Of a stretch of DNA of 64,000 bases, positions 52,683 through 62,069 are shown in pieces. Each line of letters opens with the position of its first letter. The stretch's first letter is position 1. The notes beneath the pieces were generated by a model. That model was not told the DNA's origin and did not search any database. It was given only the letters and a program-made list of their open reading frames with translations. The DNA comes from Bacillota bacterium (GTDB taxonomy: Bacteria > Bacillota > Clostridia > Lachnospirales > Lachnospiraceae): NCBI GenBank assembly GCA_023435895.1, contig JAEZLH010000017.1, positions 1 to 64,000 of the forward strand, in the 5' to 3' direction. The translations under genes and the position numbers were made by a program.

Positions 52683-54710
52683 TTATTTATTTGACTTTGG
52701 AATTTGTAACACAACCTTAAATAAGTCCCCATCAATGTGAATATTCAGTTCACCTTTTTGGCATTGCATGAGTGATTTTGCAATATCAAGCCCTAACCCA
52801 CTTCCTTCGCTATTCCTGGACAAATCCCCACGCTTGAATCGTTCTGTTATTTCATCCGCAGGAATATTTAACTCACAAGCAGAAATATTTTTAATCTCAA
52901 TCAGTACAAAGGCTTCAGTTTGGCTAACGTTTATGTACACCCTGGAATGTGGAAGAGAGTATTTGAAAACATTGGATAATAAATTCTCCAGTACCCGCCA
53001 AAGAAGTCTGCCGTCTGCCAGTGCAAGGACAGGTTCCTCGGGAAGATTGACTTTAAAGCTCAATGAGGAAGCTGTTACTTTATCGTCAAGTTCTCCGAGG
53101 CCTTGGGTAATCAATGCGTTTATATTAACTTCCTCCAAATTAACCGAGATATTGCCACTGGAGGCTTTGGAGGCCTCAAAAAGATCGTCAATCAGAACCT
53201 TTAATCGGTCAGATTTGATGGCAAGGATTTCTATATACTTTTGTGCGGCTTCTGATGGAATATCTTCCTTCTTTAATAAATCCACATAGGTAATAATGGA
53301 GGTTAATGGGGTTTTGATATCATGCGAAACATTCACGATTAAATCTGTTTTTAGGCGCTCACTTTTCATTCTTCGAAGTACTTCATCACCAAGTCCGGTT
53401 GATATGTCATTCAAATCAGCTGCTAGTTTTGCCCATTCGCCGGTTCCTTTTATTACTATGTTCTGATCGTAGTTTCCGTTTTTGATGTCTGTCACATAAT
53501 TTCTAACACTTTGATACTTAAGTACTTGCCGGTATACAAACGCTACGGTCAAAGGAATAGTTATGAATCCGACAAATGGAATCATGGTGAAAAAGCCTAG
53601 AAGGAGGATGATTGCAAGAGTTTTCACCATGGGAGTGCCTGCGTCATAAACTTTTCTTATTGGTCTGAACAAGAATACTAAAAATTTATAAATTAGGGTG
53701 TTTTTTATTATGGTACGGCTTTTTATGTTGCGTACTAGTACCAGAATAAATCCAACAGTAGCACATACGCAGGCAGAAACTATAATCATTAATAGATATT
53801 TGAGAGTGAGGTCTGCAAAGATAAGTAAGCTGAAAAATAATACGCCAAATGCTGACAAGGTGGCTAGCGCTAATATAAACTCATTATAAATTCCATCCAG
53901 ACGAATATGTGATATTACTTTTGGGTTGGTGGATTTTCTGCCGGCAGCAAAGATTAAATAGATGAGGCATATTAAAATTATTAAGACACATATGGAACCT
54001 AAGATAATTCCATTTATGATTACTTTTTTATAATTATTGAAAATCGAAAGCTGCTGGTCAAAATATTCTGGCTTAAGACCAAAGAGATATTCCGATATGA
54101 TTTTATCATCACGTCTCACATCTGAAGCGTACTTTTCCCTTTGCCCTTTCTTAAATTCAGCATAACTGATATTTAAATTTGAGTAAATATTGCCCTCAGC
54201 ATTAATATAATACTGTATATTAGCGTTTGATTTTAGTTTGTTAAGCGAATCCCGGAATGAATCTAGTTCATTTTGAATTAAACTCTTCCTGATTTCTTCA
54301 AGCTCTGATTTGTATCTTGCTTTAAATCTATCGATACACATTGTTTCTGATATATTTTCAGCAGTGATATCTTCGTCAAGAATATCCTGATAAATACCCT
54401 CATACAGAGAGGGATACATTCCCTGAATTTGTGAATCGATATCAGATTGTGATATGAATTTTCCAGTCAAAATATTAGCTTCACTTACATCATGCATAAC
54501 AGTTTCAATATCATACGCTATTTTGTACATCTGTCGATCATGTGATCTAGTATCTTCATAAGAGACATTAATGTCAAAACCATAGTTCGACCATCCGCTG
54601 TTTGATTGAATTTTAAGTCCTATTAAAACAATACATATTGACATTGCAGCAATCATAACAAAAGCAAATGTCTTAAGCCACACACTATATCTTTTCAATT
54701 TTATATCCAA
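52683..54710 (-). CDS. Sensor histidine kinase
   Basis: A 675-residue membrane kinase: helix at about 13-33, an outside helical domain of about 195 residues, further membrane segments at about 231-255, 275-300, 303-327 and 361-395, then HisKA with the phosphorylated His463 (NVSHDIKTPLTS), an N-box (ENLLSNVFKYS near 575) and a G-box (GSGLGLDIA near 637). It probably starts at TTG 54710, overlapping the response-regulator gene by 26 bp. The several membrane segments before HisKA resemble Lachnospiraceae VanS-type kinases. The signal is unknown. Confidence 0.93.
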   Translation of the reverse strand: MDIKLKRYSVWLKTFAFVMIAAMSICIVLIGLKIQSNSGWSNYGFDINVSYEDTRSHDRQMYKIAYDIETVMHDVSEANILTGKFISQSDIDSQIQGMYPSLYEGIYQDILDEDITAENISETMCIDRFKARYKSELEEIRKSLIQNELDSFRDSLNKLKSNANIQYYINAEGNIYSNLNISYAEFKKGQREKYASDVRRDDKIISEYLFGLKPEYFDQQLSIFNNYKKVIINGIILGSICVLIILICLIYLIFAAGRKSTNPKVISHIRLDGIYNEFILALATLSAFGVLFFSLLIFADLTLKYLLMIIVSACVCATVGFILVLVRNIKSRTIIKNTLIYKFLVFLFRPIRKVYDAGTPMVKTLAIILLLGFFTMIPFVGFITIPLTVAFVYRQVLKYQSVRNYVTDIKNGNYDQNIVIKGTGEWAKLAADLNDISTGLGDEVLRRMKSERLKTDLIVNVSHDIKTPLTSIITYVDLLKKEDIPSEAAQKYIEILAIKSDRLKVLIDDLFEASKASSGNISVNLEEVNINALITQGLGELDDKVTASSLSFKVNLPEEPVLALADGRLLWRVLENLLSNVFKYSLPHSRVYINVSQTEAFVLIEIKNISACELNIPADEITERFKRGDLSRNSEGSGLGLDIAKSLMQCQKGELNIHIDGDLFKVVLQIPKSNK

Positions 54711-55371
54711 TTCCCCACACCACCTTCAAATATTTTGGTTCCTTCGCATTAATCTCAATCTTTTCACGAATATTTCTTATATGTACTGCTACAGTATTAT
54801 CGGAGTTGAAAGACATTTCATTCCACACGGTTTCATAGATTTGATCAATAGAAAATACCCGACCCTTATTTTGTATCAGCAACAAAAGGATTCTATATTG
54901 AACCGGAGTTAATTTGATTTCTTCTCCATCAACTTCAACTTTTTTACTTAAATCATCTACAATAAGCCCACCGGTTTTATATATTCCGGTTTTTTGTTCA
55001 GAGCCACCAAGCTCCGTGTATCGACGCAGTTGTGATTTAACCCTTGCTAAGAGCTCCAGAGGTTTAAAGGGCTTAGTGATATAGTCATCCGCACCCATCT
55101 GTAGACCCAGCACTTTATCCGTATCCTCTGACTTTGCTGAAAGCATTATAATGGGAATGTTCTTGGTTTCCCTGATTTTTAACATCGCAGACAGACCATC
55201 CATTTGCGGCATCATAATGTCCATTATAATGAGTTGGATATCATTATTTTGAATTAATCGGATAGCCTCTAGTCCATTATACGCCATAAAAGTTGTATAT
55301 CCCTCGGATACTAAGTAAATTTCAATCGCATCTACAATTTCGATTTCATCATCACAAATTAAAATATTCAT
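54685..55371 (-). CDS. Response regulator, OmpR/PhoB family
   Basis: A 228-residue regulator: receiver domain (1-115) with acidic pocket CDDE, phosphorylated Asp51 (IIMDIMMP), Ser in MLSAKSED, Lys in YITKPFKP; then an OmpR-type winged helix (about 130-226) with ELTPVQ-like LTPVQYRILLLL and SDNTVAVHIRNIREKIE. It is transcribed first, with the kinase gene overlapping its end. The unit is convergent with the giant subtilase gene; a regulatory link to it is possible but not shown. Confidence 0.95.
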   Translation of the reverse strand: MNILICDDEIEIVDAIEIYLVSEGYTTFMAYNGLEAIRLIQNNDIQLIIMDIMMPQMDGLSAMLKIRETKNIPIIMLSAKSEDTDKVLGLQMGADDYITKPFKPLELLARVKSQLRRYTELGGSEQKTGIYKTGGLIVDDLSKKVEVDGEEIKLTPVQYRILLLLIQNKGRVFSIDQIYETVWNEMSFNSDNTVAVHIRNIREKIEINAKEPKYLKVVWGIGYKIEKI

Positions 55372-55907
55372 ATGGTTCCATCCTCGATTTTTATTACAAT
55401 CATTTTACCACATCCTTCCTATGAAACAAAGTATAGCTGACAATTCTGAATTTGAAATATGGTGAAATATTAAGATTTTATGAAGATTAGGTCAAATAGG
55501 GAAGGAATTATCAAAGACTATAGGAACGAATTTATTGTACAAAAAGATACAGAAGCACTTGACCAAAGGCTGAATAGAGAGAGGTAAGAGAGATTGTATC
55601 TATGAAAACGCAATTGGATATAAAGCGAAAAGATGGAATTACAATCAAAAAACATAAGTTTTAAGGGGATTTTTAGTGATAGTAAAGGGGGAGAAGATAT
55701 TCTTTTAACTGTAAAATAAGGATTGTTTGCTTGAAACAAAGAAAGAAGTAAGACGAGATAAACTGTGAGCTGTTGAACAAGAACAGCTCACAGTAATTGC
55801 CGGATGGAGTATATTTTGGTTCTGGATGTTGTTATTGATTACTTTGCGGAGAATATATCACTCTGGTATGGCTCCTTTGAAACGGTCTCTCAGGTATTGT
55901 TAATTAA
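55372..55907. other. Intergenic region with a 13-bp-arm hairpin and a duplicated marR tail
   Basis: No gene in about 535 bp. ACTGTGAGCTGTT (55762-55774) pairs perfectly with AACAGCTCACAGT (55782-55794), a probable stop signal for the MarR gene. Bases 55832-55872 (TTGATTACTTTGCGGAGAAT and following) resemble 55898-55937, the last codons of marR, so the end of that gene has been duplicated. Confidence 0.6.
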
Positions 55908-56297
55908 TTACTTTGCAGAGGTCATTTCATTCTGAATATTATTATTCATTTTAGTAAGAACATCTGTAAATAATTCCAAGTCTTTTCTGGGTATATTGAA
56001 TAGAATTTTTTCATAAGCTTGCTCTGTGGTTTTTACAACCTCTTGCTTTAATGCATTTCCAGAAGAGGTTAATAGAATAATAAAGGCTCTACGGTCTTGC
56101 TCATCCATTTGACGTTGGATTAGCTCCTTTCTTTGAAGAACATCTAATATTCTGGTTAGGGTTGTCTGGTCTTTATCAGTTATTTCTGATAATTGCTTTT
56201 GGTTGATCTGTTTATCTGCATTTAAACTCATTAAAACTGCCCATTGCTCTAAGGTGATATCATGCTTTTTAAGGCATGAGTTCAAATATCGTAACAT
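55908..56297 (-). CDS. MarR family transcriptional regulator (start codon unclear)
   Basis: 129 residues from ATG 56297. The winged helix is complete (ITLEQWAVLMSL, QKQLSEITDKDQTTLTRILDVL, DEQDRRAFIILLTSSG) and the C-terminal dimer helix is present. However, the frame upstream of that ATG reads EESIGRFSTITNRR, which is the usual MarR first helix, back to a stop at 56376-56378 with no in-frame ATG, GTG or TTG. ATG 56341-56339 is one base out of frame; one extra G would give MEESIGRF. A start-region frameshift, a rare start codon, or a shortened protein are all possible. Confidence 0.75.
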   Translation of the reverse strand: MLRYLNSCLKKHDITLEQWAVLMSLNADKQINQKQLSEITDKDQTTLTRILDVLQRKELIQRQMDEQDRRAFIILLTSSGNALKQEVVKTTEQAYEKILFNIPRKDLELFTDVLTKMNNNIQNEMTSAK

Positions 56298-56380
56298 TCT
56301 TCTATTCGTTATGGTAGAAAACCGACCAATTGATTCCTCATAATTAGTTGAAATAATTTCACGTCCTATCTTATCCTATC

Positions 56381-56432
56381 TTGACAATAATAATTGCTAA
56401 TAATATAGTAAGTATAGCAAGTATTGTTGTCA
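56381..56432. promoter_or_regulatory. 52-bp inverted repeat carrying two opposed promoters
   Basis: TTGACAATAATAATTGCTA (56381-56399) and TAGCAAGTATTGTTGTCAA (56414-56432) are complementary at 17 of 19 positions. Each arm contains a TTGACA -35 box. To the right, TATAGT follows after 17 nt; to the left, TACTAT after 17 nt serves marR. The symmetry suggests a MarR operator controlling both directions. Confidence 0.7.
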
Positions 56433-57025
56433 ACATATAATTCGCACTACAGTTATATGTTGCACAGAATGTATTCGATATAAACTCTATTAACGAAATA
56501 CGTCATATGAAATAAGTTAGTAATGATAACTGAATTAATTAGGCAGATTCCAAGCTAGTAATTAACTCTCATATTGATAAAGGCAAACTTACCAAATAAT
56601 TAGTTAAGCCAGAACATAAAGCGATGGGAGTAAGATGTAAAACACTATGATTGTCAGAGTGCCATAGTTAGAGAACAGAAAGTATTATTTTTGAACCGTG
56701 GTTTAACATTCCTTTCATATATACGCTTTGAAAAGGGTTATATAAAGCATGGAACCAAGAAAATAATATAGAACTCTACGCTCAGAGTGCTTAAAAACTT
56801 AGCAAATATGTTTTTATCAAAGCGCAGACATCTGAGTTGTTATATAGAGAAAATCGTTTATCAGATATTGTAGATAATTAGTAATTTCATGTAGATAAGT
56901 AGTACTTGCAGGATGGATATATCTGACGAATGAAGGATGCGGCTATTGGGTACTTGGAAGTGATGACTTGAATTAATAAAATGGGGGATCAAAATTAACA
57001 AAACTATGATGTGGAGGATTTACGA
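56433..57025. other. 590-bp stretch without a gene, downstream of a plus-strand promoter
   Basis: I see no coding sequence. A transcript from the plus-strand promoter at 56381 would cross this region and could be a long leader of the chemoreceptor-like gene at 57026 or a separate non-coding RNA. No clear terminator or known RNA motif is visible. Confidence 0.35.
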
Positions 57026-58177
57026 ATGATTAAATTATCGGAACTGGAATCGTGTAAAGCATTGATTGAAACCTTGGTAAATTTAATACCTGGCGGGGCT
57101 TCATTTGGAGTAATCGAAGAAGATACCATTGTGTGGACGAAAGAATCACACTCTTTTGAGATAGAATTACTTAAGGTTGGTAATAAACTAAATGAAAGTA
57201 GTACAACTATTCAGGCAATTCGCGAAAAGAAAGTTTTATCACAGAAAGTTCCACGATCGGTATATGGCATAAGGCTGTTAGTCGTATCGATACCAATTAT
57301 GAATGAGGAGGGTGAAGCAGTTGGAGCCTTATCAGCAGCATTTCCTAAGTTACATTCGGTTGCAACGGCGTTTGGAAGCTTTGCCCCTATTTTAGCAGAG
57401 ATGTTTCATGAAGGCTCATTTGTGTATATATCCGATTTGCAAAAAATTGGTTGGAGGCAACCTTCATCAAAATTTGATATACCGGAGATAGGATTAAATA
57501 CGCCACTGAATGAAAATGATATATCCTACCAGGTAATTCAAACAGGGGAATCCATTACCACACAGCTGGATGCGTCGAAGTATGGAGTGCCTGTTTCTAT
57601 TACGTGCCATCCTTTATTCAATGAAGATAATAACCAGGAAATAGTAGCGACCATGGGGATAATAAGACCTAAAAAAACTGCTGCCACATTACGTGAAATG
57701 GCTAATAATCTTGAATCGGGACTCACCGGCATCGCCTCCGCAGTTGAGGAATTGGCTGCTTCTGCTTCTCAGATTCATTCAAATGAGCAAGCTCTTAATG
57801 TGAACATAAAAGAGATTATCCAGATTACAGATGAAATTAATGAATTATCCGCAGCAATTAAGAAAATTGCCAATCAGACCAATATGCTTGGATTAAATGC
57901 CTCCATTGAAGCAGCAAGAGCAGGGGAGGCCGGAAGAGGATTCAGAGTTGTGTCGGATGAAATAAGAAGACTTTCCGACCAGTCCAAAAACACTGTCCCA
58001 CAAATAAATAGTTTGACAGAGAGGATAAAGTTAAAGGTTGCAGAGGCAAGTACGAAAAGTAAAAATTCATTACTTGCAAGTCAAGAGCAAGCAGCCGCAA
58101 CACAAGAGGTTACCGCAAGTGTAGGAGAAATGGCCTTCATGTCAGAGGAGTTAAGTAAGATATCTAAGAAGATATAG
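57026..58177 (+). CDS. Soluble methyl-accepting-chemotaxis-like signal transducer
   Basis: A 383-residue protein without membrane segments. The N-terminal half (1-215) is a sensory domain with two related parts (SKxPRSVYG, then FDIPEIGLNTPLNENDISYQVIQTGE by key blocks). The C-terminal part (about 225-383) is a short coiled-coil signalling domain with the hairpin tip GLNASIEAARAGEAGRGF and VVSDEIRRLSDQS that contacts CheA/CheW. ATG 57026 follows GGAGG. It may report a cytoplasmic ligand to the chemotaxis array. No che genes are in the window. Confidence 0.9.
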   Translation: MIKLSELESCKALIETLVNLIPGGASFGVIEEDTIVWTKESHSFEIELLKVGNKLNESSTTIQAIREKKVLSQKVPRSVYGIRLLVVSIPIMNEEGEAVGALSAAFPKLHSVATAFGSFAPILAEMFHEGSFVYISDLQKIGWRQPSSKFDIPEIGLNTPLNENDISYQVIQTGESITTQLDASKYGVPVSITCHPLFNEDNNQEIVATMGIIRPKKTAATLREMANNLESGLTGIASAVEELAASASQIHSNEQALNVNIKEIIQITDEINELSAAIKKIANQTNMLGLNASIEAARAGEAGRGFRVVSDEIRRLSDQSKNTVPQINSLTERIKLKVAEASTKSKNSLLASQEQAAATQEVTASVGEMAFMSEELSKISKKI

Positions 58178-58218
58178 AGAGTGGTCTGTTAATAAAGGAA
58201 TTAGAATAACTAGCAATA

Positions 58219-58266
58219 AAAAACCGTTATAGCCCTAATAAATACTTAGCTGTAGCGGTTTTTATA
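58219..58266 (+). terminator. Rho-independent terminator
   Basis: AAAAACCGTTATAGC (58219-58233) pairs with GCTGTAGCGGTTTTT (58249-58263) using two wobbles. The T run at the end of the stem completes the terminator for the chemoreceptor-like gene. Confidence 0.9.
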
Positions 58267-58337
58267 TTACTCCTATTCGTGCCTGTTAAAGATGTAGGTA
58301 GAGTTTTTCATGTGAAAAGAAGTATTCATAAAAAGCT

Positions 58338-58835
58338 TTATAGTAAATTTTCTGATTCCAGTCTTAATTTATAGAAATATTGTAACCATTCAGGTGAAGT
58401 TGGAATTTCAGCCTTCATTTTTTGAAGAGTTCTTTTACCAACCCGCCTGTCCAAAACTGCAAGCATTCTTACAAGTAAATCATTAGAACGAAGCGATATC
58501 TCTATTGTTTGACTTAAATAGATATCAACCGCATTACCGAAATCATAGGGTCGGAATTTTCCATTTTGATGGAATTCCTGTGTAATTTCCATACTTAATT
58601 GAAACAAAGTTTTTTGACTTTCGTCAAGTCGTTTATGTGCTTCTGCATATACTATATTTTCGTTTTGAAAGGGCATACTAAGAACTTCTTGTCTATCGAC
58701 CAAAATACAAACTCGACCAGTTGAATCATGAGCATTTCGGTATCGTGTGGCAAAATATCTGATGCGACCTTTCAATGAATCACATATAAAGTCATTTTCC
58801 AGTATATGACGCGTTTTCGTCCATGGCATTTTCAT
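58338..58835 (-). CDS. SF0329 family protein
   Basis: A 165-residue cytoplasmic protein. It opens MPWTKTRHILENDFICDSL and continues GRIRYFATRYRNAHDSTGRVCILVD, which I recall as the pattern of the uncharacterised SF0329 family. The rest is helical with SLRSNDLLVRMLAVLDRRVGKRT. ATG 58835 is preferred (GAGGTG 6-7 nt upstream); an ATG at 58868 would add 11 residues but has no ribosome site. Function unknown. Confidence 0.7.
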   Translation of the reverse strand: MKMPWTKTRHILENDFICDSLKGRIRYFATRYRNAHDSTGRVCILVDRQEVLSMPFQNENIVYAEAHKRLDESQKTLFQLSMEITQEFHQNGKFRPYDFGNAVDIYLSQTIEISLRSNDLLVRMLAVLDRRVGKRTLQKMKAEIPTSPEWLQYFYKLRLESENLL

Positions 58836-58981
58836 AAAAATCACCTCACAAATATATATGATTTTCAATAACTATTACAACAAAAGGCAAACTACCCGTG
58901 TTTCAATTTCATTAAACGCGGATAATTCAAATGTTCGTATTCAATACCTATAATGAAACAGGGTACATTAAATCACAATAC

Positions 58982-59407
58982 TCATCCCTCACCCCTATCT
59001 ACAACTCGCCATTTACCGGATTTGCTATCTCTTATTAATGTCCATGACCAAGCTGAGGTGGTTGAATTTGGTTCAAAACCCTCAGCAGCGCCTGAAGAAT
59101 CTACGTCAAAATCAGATAATAAAACAATTATATTTTCCGCCTTGACGCCATTTAAGGAATTGTGTCCACTTGAGGTTTCAATGTAAGTATTAGATGTTAC
59201 TTCATCATACCATATTTTTTTAAGCGTACATCCTTTGTAAGTTAAAAATTCTTCCTTTGCGCATTTGATTGCGCTCTTTACTTCTTTTTCATTAAACTTA
59301 TTGGATTCTCCTATAACCACAGAAGCGTTATTAATTTTGTCTTGGTTGCATGCTACGATGGAGAATAACATTAAAGTTAAACAAATAGAAGATATTATCT
59401 TTTTCAT
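58982..59407 (-). CDS. Small lipoprotein, DUF4829-like
   Basis: A 141-residue lipoprotein: signal peptide with lipobox FSIVAC (Cys20), then EKEVKSAIKCAKEEF, YKGCTLKKIWYDE, ENIIVLLSDFDVDSSG and a C-terminal WSWTLIRDSKSGKWRVVDRG. The final W-x-W-x-L-x-R-D-x-x-x-G-x-W strand pair is typical of DUF4829-type Clostridial lipoproteins. AAGGAG precedes the ATG. Function unknown. Confidence 0.75.
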   Translation of the reverse strand: MKKIISSICLTLMLFSIVACNQDKINNASVVIGESNKFNEKEVKSAIKCAKEEFLTYKGCTLKKIWYDEVTSNTYIETSSGHNSLNGVKAENIIVLLSDFDVDSSGAAEGFEPNSTTSAWSWTLIRDSKSGKWRVVDRGEG

Positions 59408-59489
59408 ACAGAGATACTCCTTTTTATCCTCATTTTAAGAATAACGTTTTACTATTGCCAAGATTAATAATGCATAGATCTACTTCAAG

Positions 59490-60132
59490 TTAGTTTTCTT
59501 CATGTAAAAAATCATATAAATCCATTAATGTTATGGTTCTGTCACGGTAACGATCAAGATATATCTGTGCTGAATATATTTGCATTATAGACCCTTCGCC
59601 ATTTATCTGATCGTATGTCTGCCATTCCAATTCCTCGTTATCTTTTATGAAAGTCTCCCATTTCTTTTGTGATGATTTTAACCATTTACGTTTGTCTGAA
59701 TTTAAATCGTTGTACAATAAACTGTAGTATTTATTCATTTCGTCTTTCCATTTGTCACCGAATGAGCAAATGATATCTACTCCTTCAGCAGTATTTCCAG
59801 ACCAATTAGCCATAGCTTTATCATAATCTATATCAACAGGGTATTCTTTCTCGACTTGTAGTTGTAGAGTTTCGTTAGTATCGATTAAAGACTTAATTTG
59901 ATTCTCTAATTGGCTTATTTTTTGAAAATTATTAGACAATTCTGAGGTAAGCTTTTTGTTATCATCAGTTAAAGACTTGATTCTCTAGTAGGCATATATT
60001 TTGCTTTTTATTAGAAACATCTACATTGAGCTTTTTCAATTGATAATCTCTCTCTATAACAAAATAACCTAAAGTAATACAGAACGAAATTAAGAAAACT
60101 ATCAAAATTAAAAATACTTTATTTTTATGCAT
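59490..60132 (-). pseudogene. LprI/DUF1311-like membrane-anchored protein, frameshifted
   Basis: A perfect AAAGGAGG precedes ATG 60132, which opens a frame with a membrane segment (VFLILIVFLISFCITLGYFV) and a start of coiled coil, ending at a stop near 59963. One base further, the next frame continues directly (KSLTDDNKKLTSEL) into 149 residues with a DUF1311-type C-terminus (NKYYSLLYNDLNSDKRKWLK, SSQKKWETF). The parts are evidently one gene of about 210 codons split by a single-base change near 59985. DUF1311 occurs in the lysozyme inhibitor LprI. The downstream part alone could start at TTG 59939. Confidence 0.75.
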
Positions 60133-60384
60133 TAAATACCTCCTTTTTCATTGGTGTTATATTCCATGTAAATTTTATCATAGCCACAAGGGATTTTCCA
60201 GTAGAATCAACATTGCCATTCAAAATTGAAAACTGAGAAACTGAGAATTTATTACTACCATTTATGACGTATCAATGGTAAAATCATGAAATAGATTGTA
60301 ATATATATTTGAAGAACATAAACGTTAAGTTCTTAAATACGGAGTAAAGATTTATTTACATTTTGCAAAGGAGATATAGGTGTA

Positions 60385-60948
60385 ATGAAAAATAAGATAT
60401 TTATAATAACAAAAACAGGTACGTTATTTTTTATAACCATTTTTATTCTAATAACCATTATCAAATTTGTATTCGACATTCGCTTTATCAATAATTATGT
60501 AGATACGATTACAGGTTTGCTCTTTCTTTCATCAATAATAACATGGCTTGTCATAATTATAAGAAAGTCTAATAATCTTAAGGCTTTAAAAATAATCGCA
60601 TTGTCTTCCGTTATTGTGGTATTATTGCTTTTGTTATGTGTAAATATTTTGTTTGGTTCTTTAGATAACCATATAATCAAAACAGCCCATTCACCCTCTG
60701 GAAAGAACGCTTTAGTTGTATTTGAGGGAGGTTTTATTGATGCTACATATGAGGCTTACCCTATAAAGTGTAACTTCTTATATCAAATACAAAATAATGG
60801 TTATGTATCGAATCATGATGACTGGGGAGGCTCAGATATAACTATAACATGGGAAAACGATAATAAAGCTATTGTCAAAGTTAACTCTGATTTCCATCCA
60901 AATGAAGGGAGCAATATAAATAATGAGATTGTTGTAACTTTTAAATGA
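60385..60948 (+). CDS. Membrane protein with a C-terminal outside domain (187 aa)
   Basis: Three hydrophobic segments (about 10-28, 40-60, 68-92), then a domain beginning KTAHSPSGKNALVVFEGGFIDATYE that ends in a beta-rich stretch. AAAGGAG precedes the ATG. The pattern HSPSGKNxLVVxEGGFIDA resembles other small Firmicute proteins of unknown function. A related fragment lies at the right edge of the window (63883-64000). Confidence 0.75.
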   Translation: MKNKIFIITKTGTLFFITIFILITIIKFVFDIRFINNYVDTITGLLFLSSIITWLVIIIRKSNNLKALKIIALSSVIVVLLLLLCVNILFGSLDNHIIKTAHSPSGKNALVVFEGGFIDATYEAYPIKCNFLYQIQNNGYVSNHDDWGGSDITITWENDNKAIVKVNSDFHPNEGSNINNEIVVTFK

Positions 60949-61056
60949 TTCTTAACTCCATCAAATATGTAGAGATGGCTCATTATCAGTAGATAAGTGA
61001 ATGAAAATATTACACATAATAGTGCGCATTTTAATACTGTAGCGGATAAGGATTTC

Positions 61057-61257
61057 TATGTGATAACACATGTGTTGAGAGCTTTATGTGATAAATCATG
61101 TGTTGAGAGCTTTTTTGCTAATATTAAGAAGGAGTATTTACAGAAAAGAATATGTTAAATGGGTGATATAAAACAGGAGATGTTCCTTTTCACAGAATTG
61201 CTTTATAATGGAAAGTTTGTGCATTGCGTTTGTGTTATGAGTCCAGTTGAGAATTAG
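61057..61257 (+). pseudogene. IS3-family transposase remnant (OrfB C-terminus)
   Basis: Bases 61091-61152 read DKSCVESFFANIKKEYLQKR, the third catalytic block of IS3-type DDE transposases (DNAxxESFFxxxKxE). Bases 61197-61257 read ELLYNGKFVHCV, then MSPVEN and a stop, the usual OrfB ending (YYNxxRxHxxLGYMSPxE), with damage between. A 28-bp segment at 61057-61084 (TATGTGATAACACATGTGTT...) is duplicated in tandem at 61085-61112. No inverted ends recognised. The rest of the gap 60949-61448 holds nothing else. Confidence 0.75.
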
Positions 61258-61448
61258 TAGGAGTAAGTTGTATTCTCACAAAATGGTATTTAGGGTCGTT
61301 AGATACAAAAAATATTTAAAAGCATCGTTAATAAATAGGCTTTAAAAACTAATATATTGCATGCATTTCAAATATATGAAATTGATAAATCGGGCTAAAA
61401 AATATTTAGCTCACTATACCGTACTAAAACAAAAAAGGAGAATTATAG

Positions 61449-61682
61449 ATGAAATATTTAGCAGAATACACAGGAGGCTTAATTTATATTGACTTAGCAA
61501 CAATTATCTTATTAATGATTTCATTACTTATAGTAGGGATTACATATATAAAAAAATATAAAATCTCATATAATAGGCAAACCCTGATAACATGTATCTT
61601 TGTTTGGTTCTTATGTAAGTTAATAAGTAAAATCAGCACTATTTATGGTATGATGGAAGTTTTGTATAGATTTAATAAATAA
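61449..61682 (+). CDS. Small membrane protein (77 aa)
   Basis: Two hydrophobic segments (about 13-33 and 45-62) joined by a basic loop KKYKISYNR. AAAAGGAG precedes the ATG by 8 nt. No family recognised. Confidence 0.55.
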   Translation: MKYLAEYTGGLIYIDLATIILLMISLLIVGITYIKKYKISYNRQTLITCIFVWFLCKLISKISTIYGMMEVLYRFNK

Positions 61683-62069
61683 TTGCACATAATCGGTTTA
61701 AAAAATAACTAAGACTAAAGTATAGGTCAACAATGTCTTTGCTCGCTCATATAACAACCAATGCGACTTCCGGTGAGAAAGCAGTGGAGATTATATGAGC
61801 AACAAAGAATGTATGTAGTTATTCATTGGAATATTATTTTATTTTTTAACGCTTATCACTCATTAGATGATAATTACACCCAATTAGTTGAAAATACCAA
61901 TAATATATCTTCTGATAGTAATATAGCAAATACATGGAGCTATCACTCAAGCAATAATCCATCAAGCATTAGTCCACTTGCAATTTCCGAATTGGAAAAT
62001 ATCACCTTCCTGCTTTCTTTAGCAGATTTTCAAAAGATAATTGGAGTGTTTGAAACAAGCCTACTAAAT
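61683..62069. other. Gap without a supported gene
   Basis: A plus-strand frame from 61761 runs across this gap but continues antisense into the solute-binding-protein gene and has no ribosome site. Nothing else is recognised. No terminator is obvious for the minus-strand gene ending at 62070. Confidence 0.4.

Noticed and set aside
52768..53289. 173-codon plus-strand ORF opposite the histidine kinase
   Set aside because: It is a mirror of the kinase coding strand; the kinase motifs on the minus strand are unambiguous.
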